A stretch of 64,000 bases of DNA, from positions 1,736,001 through 1,800,000 of the forward strand of contig OZ241880.1 in assembly GCA_965203505.1 (NCBI GenBank), in the 5' to 3' direction. The stretch is from Bin127 sp965203505 (GTDB taxonomy: Bacteria > Chloroflexota > Dehalococcoidia > Lucifugimonadales > Lucifugimonadaceae). Each line of letters starts with the position of its first letter. Position 1 is the first letter of the stretch. The translations under genes were made by a program, and so were the position numbers. Of this stretch, positions 44,618 to 52,935 are shown in pieces. The notes beneath the pieces are model-generated. The model was not told where the DNA came from. It searched no databases and was given only the letters and a program-made list of their open reading frames with translations.

Positions 44618-45505
44618 ATGGGCATCAACAAATGCATCGACCTCCTCAAGGAAGGACAGCCTTTCTACCACACTCCTACACCCGAGCTCTCCTACGATGC
44701 CGGGCGCGAGATGGCACAGACGTGGGCCGACATGGTCCTCATTGATTTCGAACACCATCACTTCGACATCGGCGGTCTTTACCAGTTCATGAGGGGCCTC
44801 AAAGATGGCGGACCCACGCCGAGCGGACACCCAACCCCCGCAGTCGTGACTTCTCTGCCTCATAGCGCCTACTCGCCCGAAGAGGTGCGGTACAACGCTT
44901 GGCAGATGCGACATGCGCTGACCACCGGCATCCACGGCCTACTCCACACGCACGTGCAAAGTCCTGAAGCGACCAAATGGTTCGTCGCCGCTTGCCGATA
45001 CCCGTTCCAGACGATCGGAAGCGACATCATCCCCGAAGGTATCCGCGGAGGGGGAGGGCAGCGCCAACCCGCCGAAATCTGGGGCGTCGATCCCAAGGAA
45101 TACGTCCAAATCGCCGATCCGTGGCCGATGAACCCAAACGGCGAACTCATGCTCGGTCTCAAGATCGAAGACCGTCATTGCCTATCCTTCGCAGAGCAGA
45201 CCGCGGCGGTTCCCGGCATCGCCTTCGCTGAGTGGGGACCCGGAGACATGGGAATGTCGTTCGGCGACCCGGACGCTCACGATCCTCCGTACCCCGACTT
45301 CATGGACAATGCCCTTAACATCGTCAAGACGGCGCTGGAAAACAACAACATCGCCTTCTACGCCGCATGGCAAGACGAAGAGATGAACAACGAGCAGCAA
45401 GTCGACCAGCTCATCGATGGACTCGGCTGCAAGATGATCGGTGCATTAACCAGAGACGTAGCCGACTACGGCCGCGCCAAGACTGGGCGCACGATGCCCG
45501 TCTAA
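44618..45505 (+). CDS. HpcH/HpaI-superfamily aldolase, MGINKC-type, copy 2
   Basis: 295 residues from the ATG at 44618, with AAGGAA nine bases upstream; the longer frame from 44564 adds an unrelated leader. It starts MGINKCIDLLKEGQPFYHTP and ends GRAKTGRTMPV, the same ends as copy 1, with the same core (MVLIDFEHHHFDIGGL, GLKIEDRHCL, EWGPGDMGMS). The two copies are diverged throughout, and so are an old duplication, separated by a toxin-antitoxin pair. Confidence 0.85.
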   Translation: MGINKCIDLLKEGQPFYHTPTPELSYDAGREMAQTWADMVLIDFEHHHFDIGGLYQFMRGLKDGGPTPSGHPTPAVVTSLPHSAYSPEEVRYNAWQMRHALTTGIHGLLHTHVQSPEATKWFVAACRYPFQTIGSDIIPEGIRGGGGQRQPAEIWGVDPKEYVQIADPWPMNPNGELMLGLKIEDRHCLSFAEQTAAVPGIAFAEWGPGDMGMSFGDPDAHDPPYPDFMDNALNIVKTALENNNIAFYAAWQDEEMNNEQQVDQLIDGLGCKMIGALTRDVADYGRAKTGRTMPV

Positions 45506-45526
45506 CGCGGTAGCGAACGGCAAACG

Positions 45527-45555
45527 GTAGGGGCAGGTTTCAAACCTGCCCCTAC
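45527..45555. repeat. GTAGGGGCAGGTTT inverted repeat
   Basis: Perfect 14 bp inverted repeat (45527-45540 and 45542-45555) around one base, 21 bases after the aldolase stop. Related GTAGGGG...CCCCTAC-type elements lie near 54851, 58942, 58975, 60003 and 62124. Confidence 0.7.
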
Positions 45556-45619
45556 GAGACCCTAGATAGACTGTGACTATTCCGCGCCCCTCACTTCACA
45601 TCGGAGGCTTGAAACGACA

Positions 45620-46189
45620 ATGCAGATGATCTCCAGCAGTCGACTGATCCGCCGTTTGTTCGTAGCCCTAGCCACAATCTTGGCGTTGCCGATCATCGCC
45701 CTCGCACCCGCGTACCTCACCTCACTTATCGCCACATATCCAACAGACACCAACGGCGACACCAGCGAACACGTCAGCACCATCGAACGGGACGAAACAA
45801 AGGTTGTCGAAACCGTTCTCGTTGTCGATCCTCAGCCCAATGACGTCATCGACGACGAATTCACCGCGAGCGCCAACCCTCGCGAAGAAACCGAAGAGAA
45901 CGTCTTCACAATCACCGTGGACGAGAGTGCCGCCGAAATTCTCGACAGTTCTGACTTCATCACAATCACATTTGAAGCTGCATCACCCGATGGGATAAGG
46001 AATCTTACCGGCCTGGATTCAGGTTGTCACATCTACATGGGTGGATACGACACGCAGGACACCGATCCGACTGCAACTTACAAGCAATACACCGGCGAAA
46101 TCAGGGTGCACGACGAAGAGCAAAGAACCGGCTACGACGATTGCACGCTCTACTGGATCGACGCCACAGACGATTATCCAAATCCGTAG
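45620..46189 (+). CDS. Exported protein of unknown function
   Basis: 189 residues. The N terminus has a basic region (RLIRR) and a long hydrophobic stretch (LFVALATILALPIIALAPAYLTSLI), i.e. a signal anchor or signal peptide, followed by an acidic, Thr-rich extracytoplasmic part with VVDPQPNDVIDDEFTAS and a CHIYMGGYDTQDTDPTA motif. Two cysteines (C133 and C178) may pair. No known family is recognised. GGAGG lies 13 bases before the ATG. Confidence 0.62.
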   Translation: MQMISSSRLIRRLFVALATILALPIIALAPAYLTSLIATYPTDTNGDTSEHVSTIERDETKVVETVLVVDPQPNDVIDDEFTASANPREETEENVFTITVDESAAEILDSSDFITITFEAASPDGIRNLTGLDSGCHIYMGGYDTQDTDPTATYKQYTGEIRVHDEEQRTGYDDCTLYWIDATDDYPNP

Positions 46190-46246
46190 ATTCTCTGCAC
46201 CGGGGAATTCTCGGAGTGGTCTGTTCCCACGAACACCACGAACGGT

Positions 46247-46276
46247 GATATACCAGAAGATATATTCCAAGATACA
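46247..46276 (+). promoter_or_regulatory. GATATA box array upstream of first mazE
   Basis: GATATA at 46247, GATATA at 46259 and GATACA at 46271, exactly 12 bp apart, ending just before the AGGAG ribosome site of the first mazE. The same array occurs in front of the second mazE. Iterated boxes near the start of an AbrB-type antitoxin are likely to be the operator it binds. Confidence 0.6.
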
Positions 46277-46290
46277 TTAGGAGAAACGAA

Positions 46291-46533
46291 ATGGCGCTGA
46301 AAACCCGCGTCTCCAAGTGGGGATCAAGCCTCGCAGTACGCATCCCCAAAGCCATCGCCGAGGAGTGGGGCGTCCAAGAAGGCACGCAGATCGAGTTGAC
46401 CCGCGACGGTAAAGGACTGGTCCTCAAAAAACGCAGGAAAACACTCGAAGAAATGATCGAGTCTTTGAAAAACGCCGACCATCTTCATCCCGAAGTCAAT
46501 ACCGACGGGCCACGGGGCAATGAGATTTGGTGA
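46291..46533 (+). CDS. mazE: MazE/AbrB-type antitoxin, copy 1 (no toxin)
   Basis: 80 residues with the swapped-hairpin MazE DNA-binding domain KTRVSKWGSSLAVRIPKAIAEEWGV. The first 27 codons are almost the same as in the next gene, but the C-terminal toxin-binding tails have diverged (LEEMIESLKNADHLHPE against LDEMIASIDPDNLPPYL). It has its own GATATA array and AGGAG site. No mazF lies between the copies, so this one is probably an orphan or has a distant partner. Confidence 0.85.
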   Translation: MALKTRVSKWGSSLAVRIPKAIAEEWGVQEGTQIELTRDGKGLVLKKRRKTLEEMIESLKNADHLHPEVNTDGPRGNEIW

Positions 46534-46564
46534 ACGGTGGATTTGGTACAAGTGATTGTCTAAT

Positions 46565-46594
46565 GATATACAGAAGGATATATCAACGGATATA
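46565..46594 (+). promoter_or_regulatory. GATATA box array upstream of second mazE
   Basis: Three exact GATATA boxes at 46565, 46577 and 46589 with 12 bp spacing, followed by TTAGGAG and the ATG. The spacers between boxes differ from the array upstream of the first mazE, so the boxes and their period are what has been kept. Confidence 0.65.
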
Positions 46595-46608
46595 TTAGGA
46601 GAACCGAC

Positions 46609-46848
46609 ATGGCACTGAAAACCCGCGTCTCCAAGTGGGGATCAAGCCTCGCAGTACGCATCCCCAAAGCCATCGCCGAGGAGTGGGGCGTCGAAGAAGG
46701 GACACAGATCGAACTGACCCGCGACAGCAACGGCGTCAATCTCAGAAAACCCAAATACGATCTGGATGAGATGATCGCATCGATAGACCCGGATAACCTG
46801 CCTCCCTACCTCTGGGATGATGAACCAAGAGGAAAAGAGGCTTGGTAG
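46609..46848 (+). CDS. mazE: MazE/AbrB-type antitoxin, copy 2
   Basis: 79 residues: KTRVSKWGSSLAVRIPKAIAEEWGVEEG as the DNA-binding domain, then a divergent tail ending WDDEPRGKEAW. It overlaps the start of mazF by 7 bases. As the copy next to the toxin, it is the presumed cognate antitoxin; the complex would repress the operon via the GATATA boxes. Confidence 0.88.
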   Translation: MALKTRVSKWGSSLAVRIPKAIAEEWGVEEGTQIELTRDSNGVNLRKPKYDLDEMIASIDPDNLPPYLWDDEPRGKEAW

Positions 46849-47186
46849 GCGAAGAATACGTCCCTGAACGGGGTGATCTGGTCTGGATCGAATTTTCGCC
46901 ACAAGCCGGACACGAACAAGCAGGGCGTCGCCCGGCGCTGGTTTTGAGTCTCCTCCACTACAACCGTGCTCGGGGACTCGCGTTGATGTGCCCAATTACC
47001 AGTCGATCTAGGGGTTTCCCATTCGAGATCGAATTGATTTCAGACTGCGAAATCACAGGTGTCGTAATGTCGGACCAAGTAAAGAGCACAGATTGGCGTG
47101 CGCGGTATGCCAGACACGCTGGTAAAGCATCACCTCGTGTGGTCGACCAAGTAGCCGCAAAGGCTGCCGCGCTCCTCGGGGCCTAG
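46842..47186 (+). CDS. mazF: MazF/PemK-family toxin
   Basis: 114 residues from a TTG overlapping mazE, with AAGAGG just upstream. VPERGDLVWIEFSPQAGHEQAGRRPALVLS, CPITSRSRGFPFEIEL and VVMSDQVKSTDWRAR are the conserved MazF strands; the arginine and threonine/serine active-site positions are visible. MazF enzymes are sequence-specific mRNA interferases. The cut site is not predictable here. Confidence 0.9.
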   Translation: MVGEEYVPERGDLVWIEFSPQAGHEQAGRRPALVLSLLHYNRARGLALMCPITSRSRGFPFEIELISDCEITGVVMSDQVKSTDWRARYARHAGKASPRVVDQVAAKAAALLGA

Positions 47187-47220
47187 TCTCGGTGTTAGCC
47201 CGCAAGCGAATCTATATCCC

Positions 47221-48366
47221 ATGAAACAAATCACAACGACAACAATCCTCATCCTCACAACCCTCCTCATTGCCGCCTGCACCTCTAACAGCAGTGCCAA
47301 CGAGGTCGCCGTCGAACGCGCACAAGCCACTGCTCAAGCCGCGATCGCTGATCGAACCGAAGCAATTTCAGAACGCGACGCCGCCATCCAACGCGCCGAA
47401 CAAGCCGAAAAGTCCGCGAACCGCCTCGAAGCGATCAAAGATCGCGGTGCCGTAGTCTGCGCAACTGGAAACGATACGCCCGGTTTCCACTCTCTGGACG
47501 ACTCAGGGCAGAGCATAGGCTTCGACGTCGATCTATGTCGCGCAGTTGCAGCAGCAGTGCTTGGCGATGCCGATGCCGTCGACTATCGTTTCACCGACCT
47601 CGCCGAGCGTGGTCCTGCCCTGCAATCGGGTGAGATCGATTTGATGAACCTCACCACCACTTGGACTTCGAACCGCGACATCAACTGGGGCAACTTTGCG
47701 CCCGTCATGTTTTACGACGGGCAAGGATTCATGACCTATAAAGACACTGGCGTCGAATCCGCGCTCGAACTGGAGGGGGCCGCCATCTGCGTGACTTCGG
47801 GCACAACCACCGAACTCAACTTGGCTGACTACTTCCGACAAAACGACCTCGATTTCACTCCGACCGTCTTTGAACAATCAGATGTAGCTTTCGACGCCTA
47901 CTTGGCAAGGCAGTGCGACGCATTTACAACCGACCGCTCCGGCCTCGCTTCGCTCCTCACTCAAGCGCCAAACCCCGAAGAACACCTGATCCTACCTGAG
48001 ATCGTCTCAGAAGAACCACTTACACCCGTTGTGCCCCATGGCGACGAAGTCTGGTTCGACATCGTCAAGATCGTGATGGCCGGCCTGATCTACGCGGAGG
48101 CCTACGGTATCGATAGCACCAACGTCGATGCCATGGCCGCCGGCGACAACGTCAAAGCCAAACGACTGCTCGGATCCGAAGGTGACTTTGGGCAAGAATC
48201 GCTCGGCATCAAAAAGACCTTTATGCAGGATGCCATCGCACAAGTGGGAAATTATGGGGAAATTTACGAACGCAACCTCGGCATGCAAGGCATTGGGCTA
48301 CCCCGCACTGGCCGCAACGACCTCTGGATCAATGGTGGGCAAATATACGCCGCTCCATTAAGGTGA
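47221..48366 (+). CDS. aapJ: Amino-acid ABC transporter binding lipoprotein, copy 1
   Basis: 381 residues. Lipoprotein signal with box LIAAC (C20), then an Ala/Glu-rich coiled-coil stalk (about 27-75) and a family 3 binding domain: GAVVCATGNDTPGFHSLDDSGQSIGFDVDLCRAVAAAVLG, RGPALQSGEIDLMNLTTTWTSNRDINWG. It matches AapJ of general L-amino acid transporters in layout, including the SEEPLTPVVPHGDEVWFDIV stretch. The coiled-coil stalk is not usual for AapJ. No terminator is obvious before the second copy. The transporter permeases lie 1.6 kb downstream. Confidence 0.88.
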   Translation: MKQITTTTILILTTLLIAACTSNSSANEVAVERAQATAQAAIADRTEAISERDAAIQRAEQAEKSANRLEAIKDRGAVVCATGNDTPGFHSLDDSGQSIGFDVDLCRAVAAAVLGDADAVDYRFTDLAERGPALQSGEIDLMNLTTTWTSNRDINWGNFAPVMFYDGQGFMTYKDTGVESALELEGAAICVTSGTTTELNLADYFRQNDLDFTPTVFEQSDVAFDAYLARQCDAFTTDRSGLASLLTQAPNPEEHLILPEIVSEEPLTPVVPHGDEVWFDIVKIVMAGLIYAEAYGIDSTNVDAMAAGDNVKAKRLLGSEGDFGQESLGIKKTFMQDAIAQVGNYGEIYERNLGMQGIGLPRTGRNDLWINGGQIYAAPLR

Positions 48367-48574
48367 ATCCATCACGCCAATCCAGTGATCAATCTCTATT
48401 CGCGTCGGATTCTGGTACCACGAATCATCAAGTAAATGTGATGCACCGCGTTACCTGCGAATCTACGCGGTTTATTGAACCCAAATGACGTAAACTGGAT
48501 TCGATGCTTCATATCAAGGATTATCCAACCTCGTCGCATCCAATATCCAAACAACACCGGGAGGAACCGAAAAC

Positions 48575-49810
48575 ATGAAAATCAAACTTCTGATGTCGGC
48601 GCTCGCAATGGTGTCTGTCATGGCAATCGCCCTTAGCGCCTGCACCAGCGATGACGGCGCGACTGACGAAGACTTGGCTAACGCCCAAGCCACCGCGTCT
48701 GCCGCGCAATCCGCGCTTGGCGATGCAAACGCTAGAGCAGATGCCGCAGAAGCCCGAGCTGACGCCGCCGAACAAGCCGCCGATGAAGCCAAAATGATGG
48801 CCGACGAAGCCATGATGTCGATGGAAGACACCGGCGCACGCCTCGCTCAAGTCCAAGAGCGCGGAAAGGTCATCTGCGCAAGCCGAAACGACGTACCCGG
48901 ATACGGAGCTCTTGACGACGCCGGACGAAACGTGGGCTTCGACATCGACCTCTGTCGAGCAGTCGCAACCGCTGTGCTGAACGATCCCGAAGCCATCGAG
49001 ATCCAGTACATCACCGCCGCTGAGCGTGGCCCGACCATCCAGTCTGGTGAAGTCGACCTCCTCGTCCGAACTGTCACCTGGACCACGAGCCGTGACGCTC
49101 AGTGGGGCAACTACGCGCAGACCATGTTCTACGACGGACAAGGCTTCATGGTTCCTGCCGACCTCGGCGTGACATCCGCATATGACCTAAGCGGCGCCGC
49201 CGTATGTGTCACCAGCGGTACCACCACCGAGCTCAACATGGCCGACTTCTTCCGACAGAACAACATGGAGTACAACCCGCAGGTCTTTGAAGACACCGAT
49301 GTCGTACTCTCGTCCTACGAGTCCGGCGCCTGTGACGTCTTCACCAACGACCGTTCGCAGCTTGCCGCGCTTCGCACCTCGCTGCAGAACCCGGCCGACC
49401 ACGTGATCCTCCCGGAGACAATCTCCGAAGAGCCGCTTGGACCAGTCGTGCCGCACGGTGACGACCAGTGGTTTGACATCATCAAGACCGTCATGTCCGG
49501 CCTGATCTACGCCGAAGCCTACGGCATCAACAGCGGAAACGTCAGCGCCAAAGCTGGCGGCGACGATGTCAAAGCAAAGAGGCTGCTAGGCACTGAAGGC
49601 ACCATCGGTCAAGAGACCCTCGGACTCTCCGAGACCTTTATGCAAGACGTGATCAACGCCGTCGGCAACTACGGCGAGATCTACGACCGCAACCTCGGTC
49701 CCGACGGCATCGACCTGCCTCGTGAAGGCGGCCGAAACGCCCTCTGGTCAGACGCACCTTGCGGCGACTGCCCCAAAGGCGGCCAAATCTACGCAGCACC
49801 TCTGCGCTAG
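48575..49810 (+). CDS. aapJ: Amino-acid ABC transporter binding lipoprotein, copy 2
   Basis: 411 residues, lipobox ALSAC (C23). The stalk (about 26-95) is longer and more repetitive (ADAAEARADAAEQAADEAKMMADEA). The binding domain matches copy 1 throughout: GKVICASRNDVPGYGALDDAGRNVGFDIDLCRAVATAVL. A unique C-terminal insertion carries CGDC (C396, C399) just before the shared KGGQIYAAPLR end. It is followed by a strong terminator, so the permeases have their own promoter or rely on read-through. Confidence 0.9.
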   Translation: MKIKLLMSALAMVSVMAIALSACTSDDGATDEDLANAQATASAAQSALGDANARADAAEARADAAEQAADEAKMMADEAMMSMEDTGARLAQVQERGKVICASRNDVPGYGALDDAGRNVGFDIDLCRAVATAVLNDPEAIEIQYITAAERGPTIQSGEVDLLVRTVTWTTSRDAQWGNYAQTMFYDGQGFMVPADLGVTSAYDLSGAAVCVTSGTTTELNMADFFRQNNMEYNPQVFEDTDVVLSSYESGACDVFTNDRSQLAALRTSLQNPADHVILPETISEEPLGPVVPHGDDQWFDIIKTVMSGLIYAEAYGINSGNVSAKAGGDDVKAKRLLGTEGTIGQETLGLSETFMQDVINAVGNYGEIYDRNLGPDGIDLPREGGRNALWSDAPCGDCPKGGQIYAAPLR

Positions 49811-49835
49811 AACACGGTCAAACCGACCAGCCCAG

Positions 49836-49865
49836 AAAGGGGGGATACGTCCGTATTCCCCCTTT
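49836..49865 (+). terminator. Rho-independent terminator after binding protein
   Basis: A long G-rich/C-rich stem (AAAGGGGGGATA with TATTCCCCCTTT) around a short loop, followed on the plus strand by TTCTTTTTCT. It begins 26 bases past the stop codon. This allows the binding protein to be made in excess over the permeases. Confidence 0.88.
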
Positions 49866-49961
49866 TCTTTTTCTGCGTCATCCCGCGTACCCTCGCCCTC
49901 GTCAACGCGTTAAACTACACCAAAGCCGTCAAAGGCATGACGCGATAACGAGACACCAGTA

Positions 49962-51140
49962 GTGCAGAGCATCCTATACCCCGGCGGCATCCCACTATGG
50001 CGAAACATCGTCTTTATCCAGTGGGTCGTCCAGATCGTCTCCGCGATCATCGTCATCGCTATCGTGTCCGGCTTCATCTTCAACGTCGCCAACGAAATCC
50101 AAGACCGCGAAATCCCCTTCGGATTCAGCTTCCTCGACGAAGCCGCCCAAATCCCCATCGGCGAATCCGTCATCGAGTACGACCCGTCCCAAACCTACCT
50201 CTACGGATTCACCGTCGCCGCGCTCAACACCATCAAAGCATCTGTCCTCGGCGTCATCATCGCAACACTCCTCGGAATCGTCATCGGCGTCTCCCGACTC
50301 TCCTCAAACTGGATCCTCAGCCGAATCGCACTCGTCTACATCGAGACCTTCCGCAACATCCCACTCCTGATCCAGCTGCTCTTCTGGTTCCTCATCATCC
50401 TCGAACTGCCCAACGTCCGTGAGGGCTACATCTTCTTCGACACCTTTTATCTAAACAACAGCGGCTTCTATCTACCGTGGGCAACACCACTCTCCGGCTT
50501 CTGGCCATGGGCGATCCTGAGCATAGTCGGCATCATCGGCGCAATCGCCGCATTCAACTTCCTAAGCCGCCGAGAAATCGAGACCGGCAAACCGAGTTAC
50601 CCCGTCGTCATCGGTTTCATCATCGTCATCGCCGCAACAATCATAGGGCTGATCATCTTCACGCCGCTCGACATCGTAGTCCCCGAACGACAAGAAGGAC
50701 CCTTCGGTCGACTGCAGGGCGGAGCCCGACTCACCGGATCCTTCTTCGCACTCCTCATCGGACTCGTCATCTACACCTCCGCGTTCATCGCCGAAATCGT
50801 CCGCGCCGGCATCCAAGCCGTCAACAGAGGACAGACCGAAGCCGCCCGGGCCCTCGGACTCCACACCAACTCATCACTCCGATACGTCATCTTCCCACAA
50901 GCCCTGCGCGTCATCATCCCACCGATGATCAGCCAGTACCTCAACCTCACCAAGAACTCCAGCCTCGCCGCCGCAATCGGATATCCCGACCTCGTCAGCG
51001 TGTCCACCACCATGACCCAGATCGCACCAGCCATCTCACTCATCGGCATGGTCATGGTCACATACCTCGCCATGAGCCTCTTCTACTCACTCGTCGGCAA
51101 CATCTACAACCGAATGACCAAATACGCAGGTGTCGGTTGA
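49962..51140 (+). CDS. aapQ: Amino-acid ABC transporter permease, AapQ-type
   Basis: 392 residues from GTG. Several membrane helices, an N-terminal extracytoplasmic segment with YDPSQTYLYGFTVAALNTIKASVLG at the start of the permease domain, and the ATPase-contact loop EIVRAGIQAVNRGQTEAARALGL. The ending NRMTKYAGVG overlaps the next permease gene by 11 bases. The length agrees with AapQ (about 390-400). With AapM and AapP it would import polar amino acids. Confidence 0.9.
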   Translation: MQSILYPGGIPLWRNIVFIQWVVQIVSAIIVIAIVSGFIFNVANEIQDREIPFGFSFLDEAAQIPIGESVIEYDPSQTYLYGFTVAALNTIKASVLGVIIATLLGIVIGVSRLSSNWILSRIALVYIETFRNIPLLIQLLFWFLIILELPNVREGYIFFDTFYLNNSGFYLPWATPLSGFWPWAILSIVGIIGAIAAFNFLSRREIETGKPSYPVVIGFIIVIAATIIGLIIFTPLDIVVPERQEGPFGRLQGGARLTGSFFALLIGLVIYTSAFIAEIVRAGIQAVNRGQTEAARALGLHTNSSLRYVIFPQALRVIIPPMISQYLNLTKNSSLAAAIGYPDLVSVSTTMTQIAPAISLIGMVMVTYLAMSLFYSLVGNIYNRMTKYAGVG

Positions 51141-52809
51141 CGAAGCCCAAAATCAGCCAAAGAGATTGAACACGCCCTCCACAAGACCAAACCCTGCGCC
51201 GCCTGCAATGACAGTCGGCGTACCCGGCTGGATCCGAGCCAACCTCTTCAGCTCGCCCACCGACGGCGTCATCACCATCGTCCTTGGTGCCATCATCGCG
51301 CTCGCAATCTTCCAGTCCATCAACTGGGTCTTCTTCACCGCATCTTGGGAAGCCGTCACGTCCCGCGTCCCTCTCTACGTCATCGGAAGATACCCGCAGG
51401 AACTCTACTGGCGACCACTCACAACGCTCCTGCTCGTCAGCGTCTTGCTGGGTATCGCATGGCGAATGTGGGGCGGAATGGCCCGCGGTGCCGCAATCGT
51501 TCTCATTGTCGTCACCCTCCTAGCCGGACTCCTCCCATACGCGGGCGTAGACCTCGGCGCACCGACGCACGATCCAAATATCGAGATCGAACCCTCCTCC
51601 TCGACATCCCCACGAGAACGACAGCGCGACATCTCCGATGCTAATCCCGCAAACGCCGTCGAACTCAAAGTCGCCGACCTCACCGGCACACGATACGAGC
51701 TAGCGACCCTAGACGGTGTCGAAGACCTCACCGACTATTACACCTTCACTCTCGAAGACACCAAGAAGTTCGGCATCGGACTCTGGCAAATCGAAGGCTC
51801 CGCCGGATTCACACTTGAAGACGAATCCAACCGCCCCTTGCAAACCGTCATCGGCATCAGTCACGATGGCGAGTTGATCGAAAATACCCTCGAACCAGGC
51901 ACCTACTTTGTCCGAGTCGACGCCGAGCACCTCAACGCCGTTGATGATTACGCCCTCTCCTACAGCGCTACCGACCCACCTGACCACCTCATCAACGCGC
52001 TCTTCACCATCAACTTCCTCGCCGTTGCCCTCGGATTCTTCGCCGCAACCATTCCCGCCATCGGACGCCCCCGCACACTCTTCTTCGCCGCTCCGATCGT
52101 CTTCGTCGTCAGCGCCGTACTAGTCATCGGCTCATCCTACATCCCCGGACTCGACCCAGTACCCACGCAAGACATCGGCGGCCTCACGCTCAACCTCCTC
52201 CTAGCCACCATCGGCATCGTCTGCTCCATACCCATCGGCATCCTGCTCGCCCTCGGACGCCGTTCCAAGCTCCCGTTCCTGAAGGTCGCCTGCGTCGGCT
52301 TCATCGAAATCATCCGCGGCGTCCCACTCATCACGCTCCTCTTCATGTCGAGACACATCCTGCCGCTCACATTCCCCGAGACCGTCTCCATCGACGAGCT
52401 ATATCTCGCCATGATCACCATAACGCTGTTCAGTTCCGCCTACATGGCAGAAAACGTCCGCGGCGGAATGGCAGCCGTCGCCACCGGACAGACCGAAGCC
52501 GCATCCGCACTCGGACTCCGAGCCTGGCAGACCACGATGCTCATCACCCTCCCGCAGGGACTCCGCAACATCATCCCGGCCATAGTAGGGCAGGCCATAT
52601 CACTCTTCAAAGACACTTCACTCGTCTTCATCATCGGCATGCTTGACCTCGTCGAAATGGGCCGAGTAACCATCCAAGGCAACCTCGAATTTGTCGACGA
52701 CGGACACGAAGTCTACATCTTCATCGCCGCCGTCTTCTGGATCTTCACATTCGCAATGTCCCACATCTCCAGAAAAATCGAAACCGCCCTAGGAGTAGGC
52801 CGCAGATAG
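51130..52809 (+). CDS. aapM: Amino-acid ABC transporter permease, AapM-type, with inserted PPC-like domain
   Basis: 559 residues, about 170 more than ordinary AapM. Residues 1-140 give the AapM N-terminal helices with the ELYWRP motif, and residues 285-559 the permease core (GIVCSIPIGILLALGRRSKLPFLKV, IRGVPLITLLFMSRH, AENVRGGMAAVATGQTEAASALGL, KDTSLVFIIGMLDL). Between them, residues about 145-285 form an insert; its core (193-281: DYYTFTLEDTKKFGIGLW...LEPGTYFVRVDAEHLNAVDDYALSYS) reads like a PPC-type beta-sandwich, normally found on secreted proteases. It should face the periplasm or cell exterior. GTG start, coupled to aapQ. Confidence 0.88.
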   Translation: MSVDEAQNQPKRLNTPSTRPNPAPPAMTVGVPGWIRANLFSSPTDGVITIVLGAIIALAIFQSINWVFFTASWEAVTSRVPLYVIGRYPQELYWRPLTTLLLVSVLLGIAWRMWGGMARGAAIVLIVVTLLAGLLPYAGVDLGAPTHDPNIEIEPSSSTSPRERQRDISDANPANAVELKVADLTGTRYELATLDGVEDLTDYYTFTLEDTKKFGIGLWQIEGSAGFTLEDESNRPLQTVIGISHDGELIENTLEPGTYFVRVDAEHLNAVDDYALSYSATDPPDHLINALFTINFLAVALGFFAATIPAIGRPRTLFFAAPIVFVVSAVLVIGSSYIPGLDPVPTQDIGGLTLNLLLATIGIVCSIPIGILLALGRRSKLPFLKVACVGFIEIIRGVPLITLLFMSRHILPLTFPETVSIDELYLAMITITLFSSAYMAENVRGGMAAVATGQTEAASALGLRAWQTTMLITLPQGLRNIIPAIVGQAISLFKDTSLVFIIGMLDLVEMGRVTIQGNLEFVDDGHEVYIFIAAVFWIFTFAMSHISRKIETALGVGRR

Positions 52810-52817
52810 TATCGGGT

Positions 52818-52865
52818 TGCCCCCGCTATGCGGGGGAAATGCCCGAAGGGCAAAGGGGCCCTACC
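52818..52865. repeat. Hairpin repeat between aapM and aapP
   Basis: GCCCCCGC-TAT-GCGGGGG followed by GCCC-GAA-GGGC, an arrangement seen again near 59108, 59570 and 59828 (CCCCCGCTC-GCGGGGG then GTGCCGAAGGCGATGGGG). It separates the permease and ATPase genes of one operon and may modulate their relative expression. Confidence 0.65.
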
Positions 52866-52935
52866 AACTAAACAACAACAAACCCCATCCAGTCCATCCT
52901 GTGCATCCTGTGCATCCATGCAAAGAAGGCAACCG

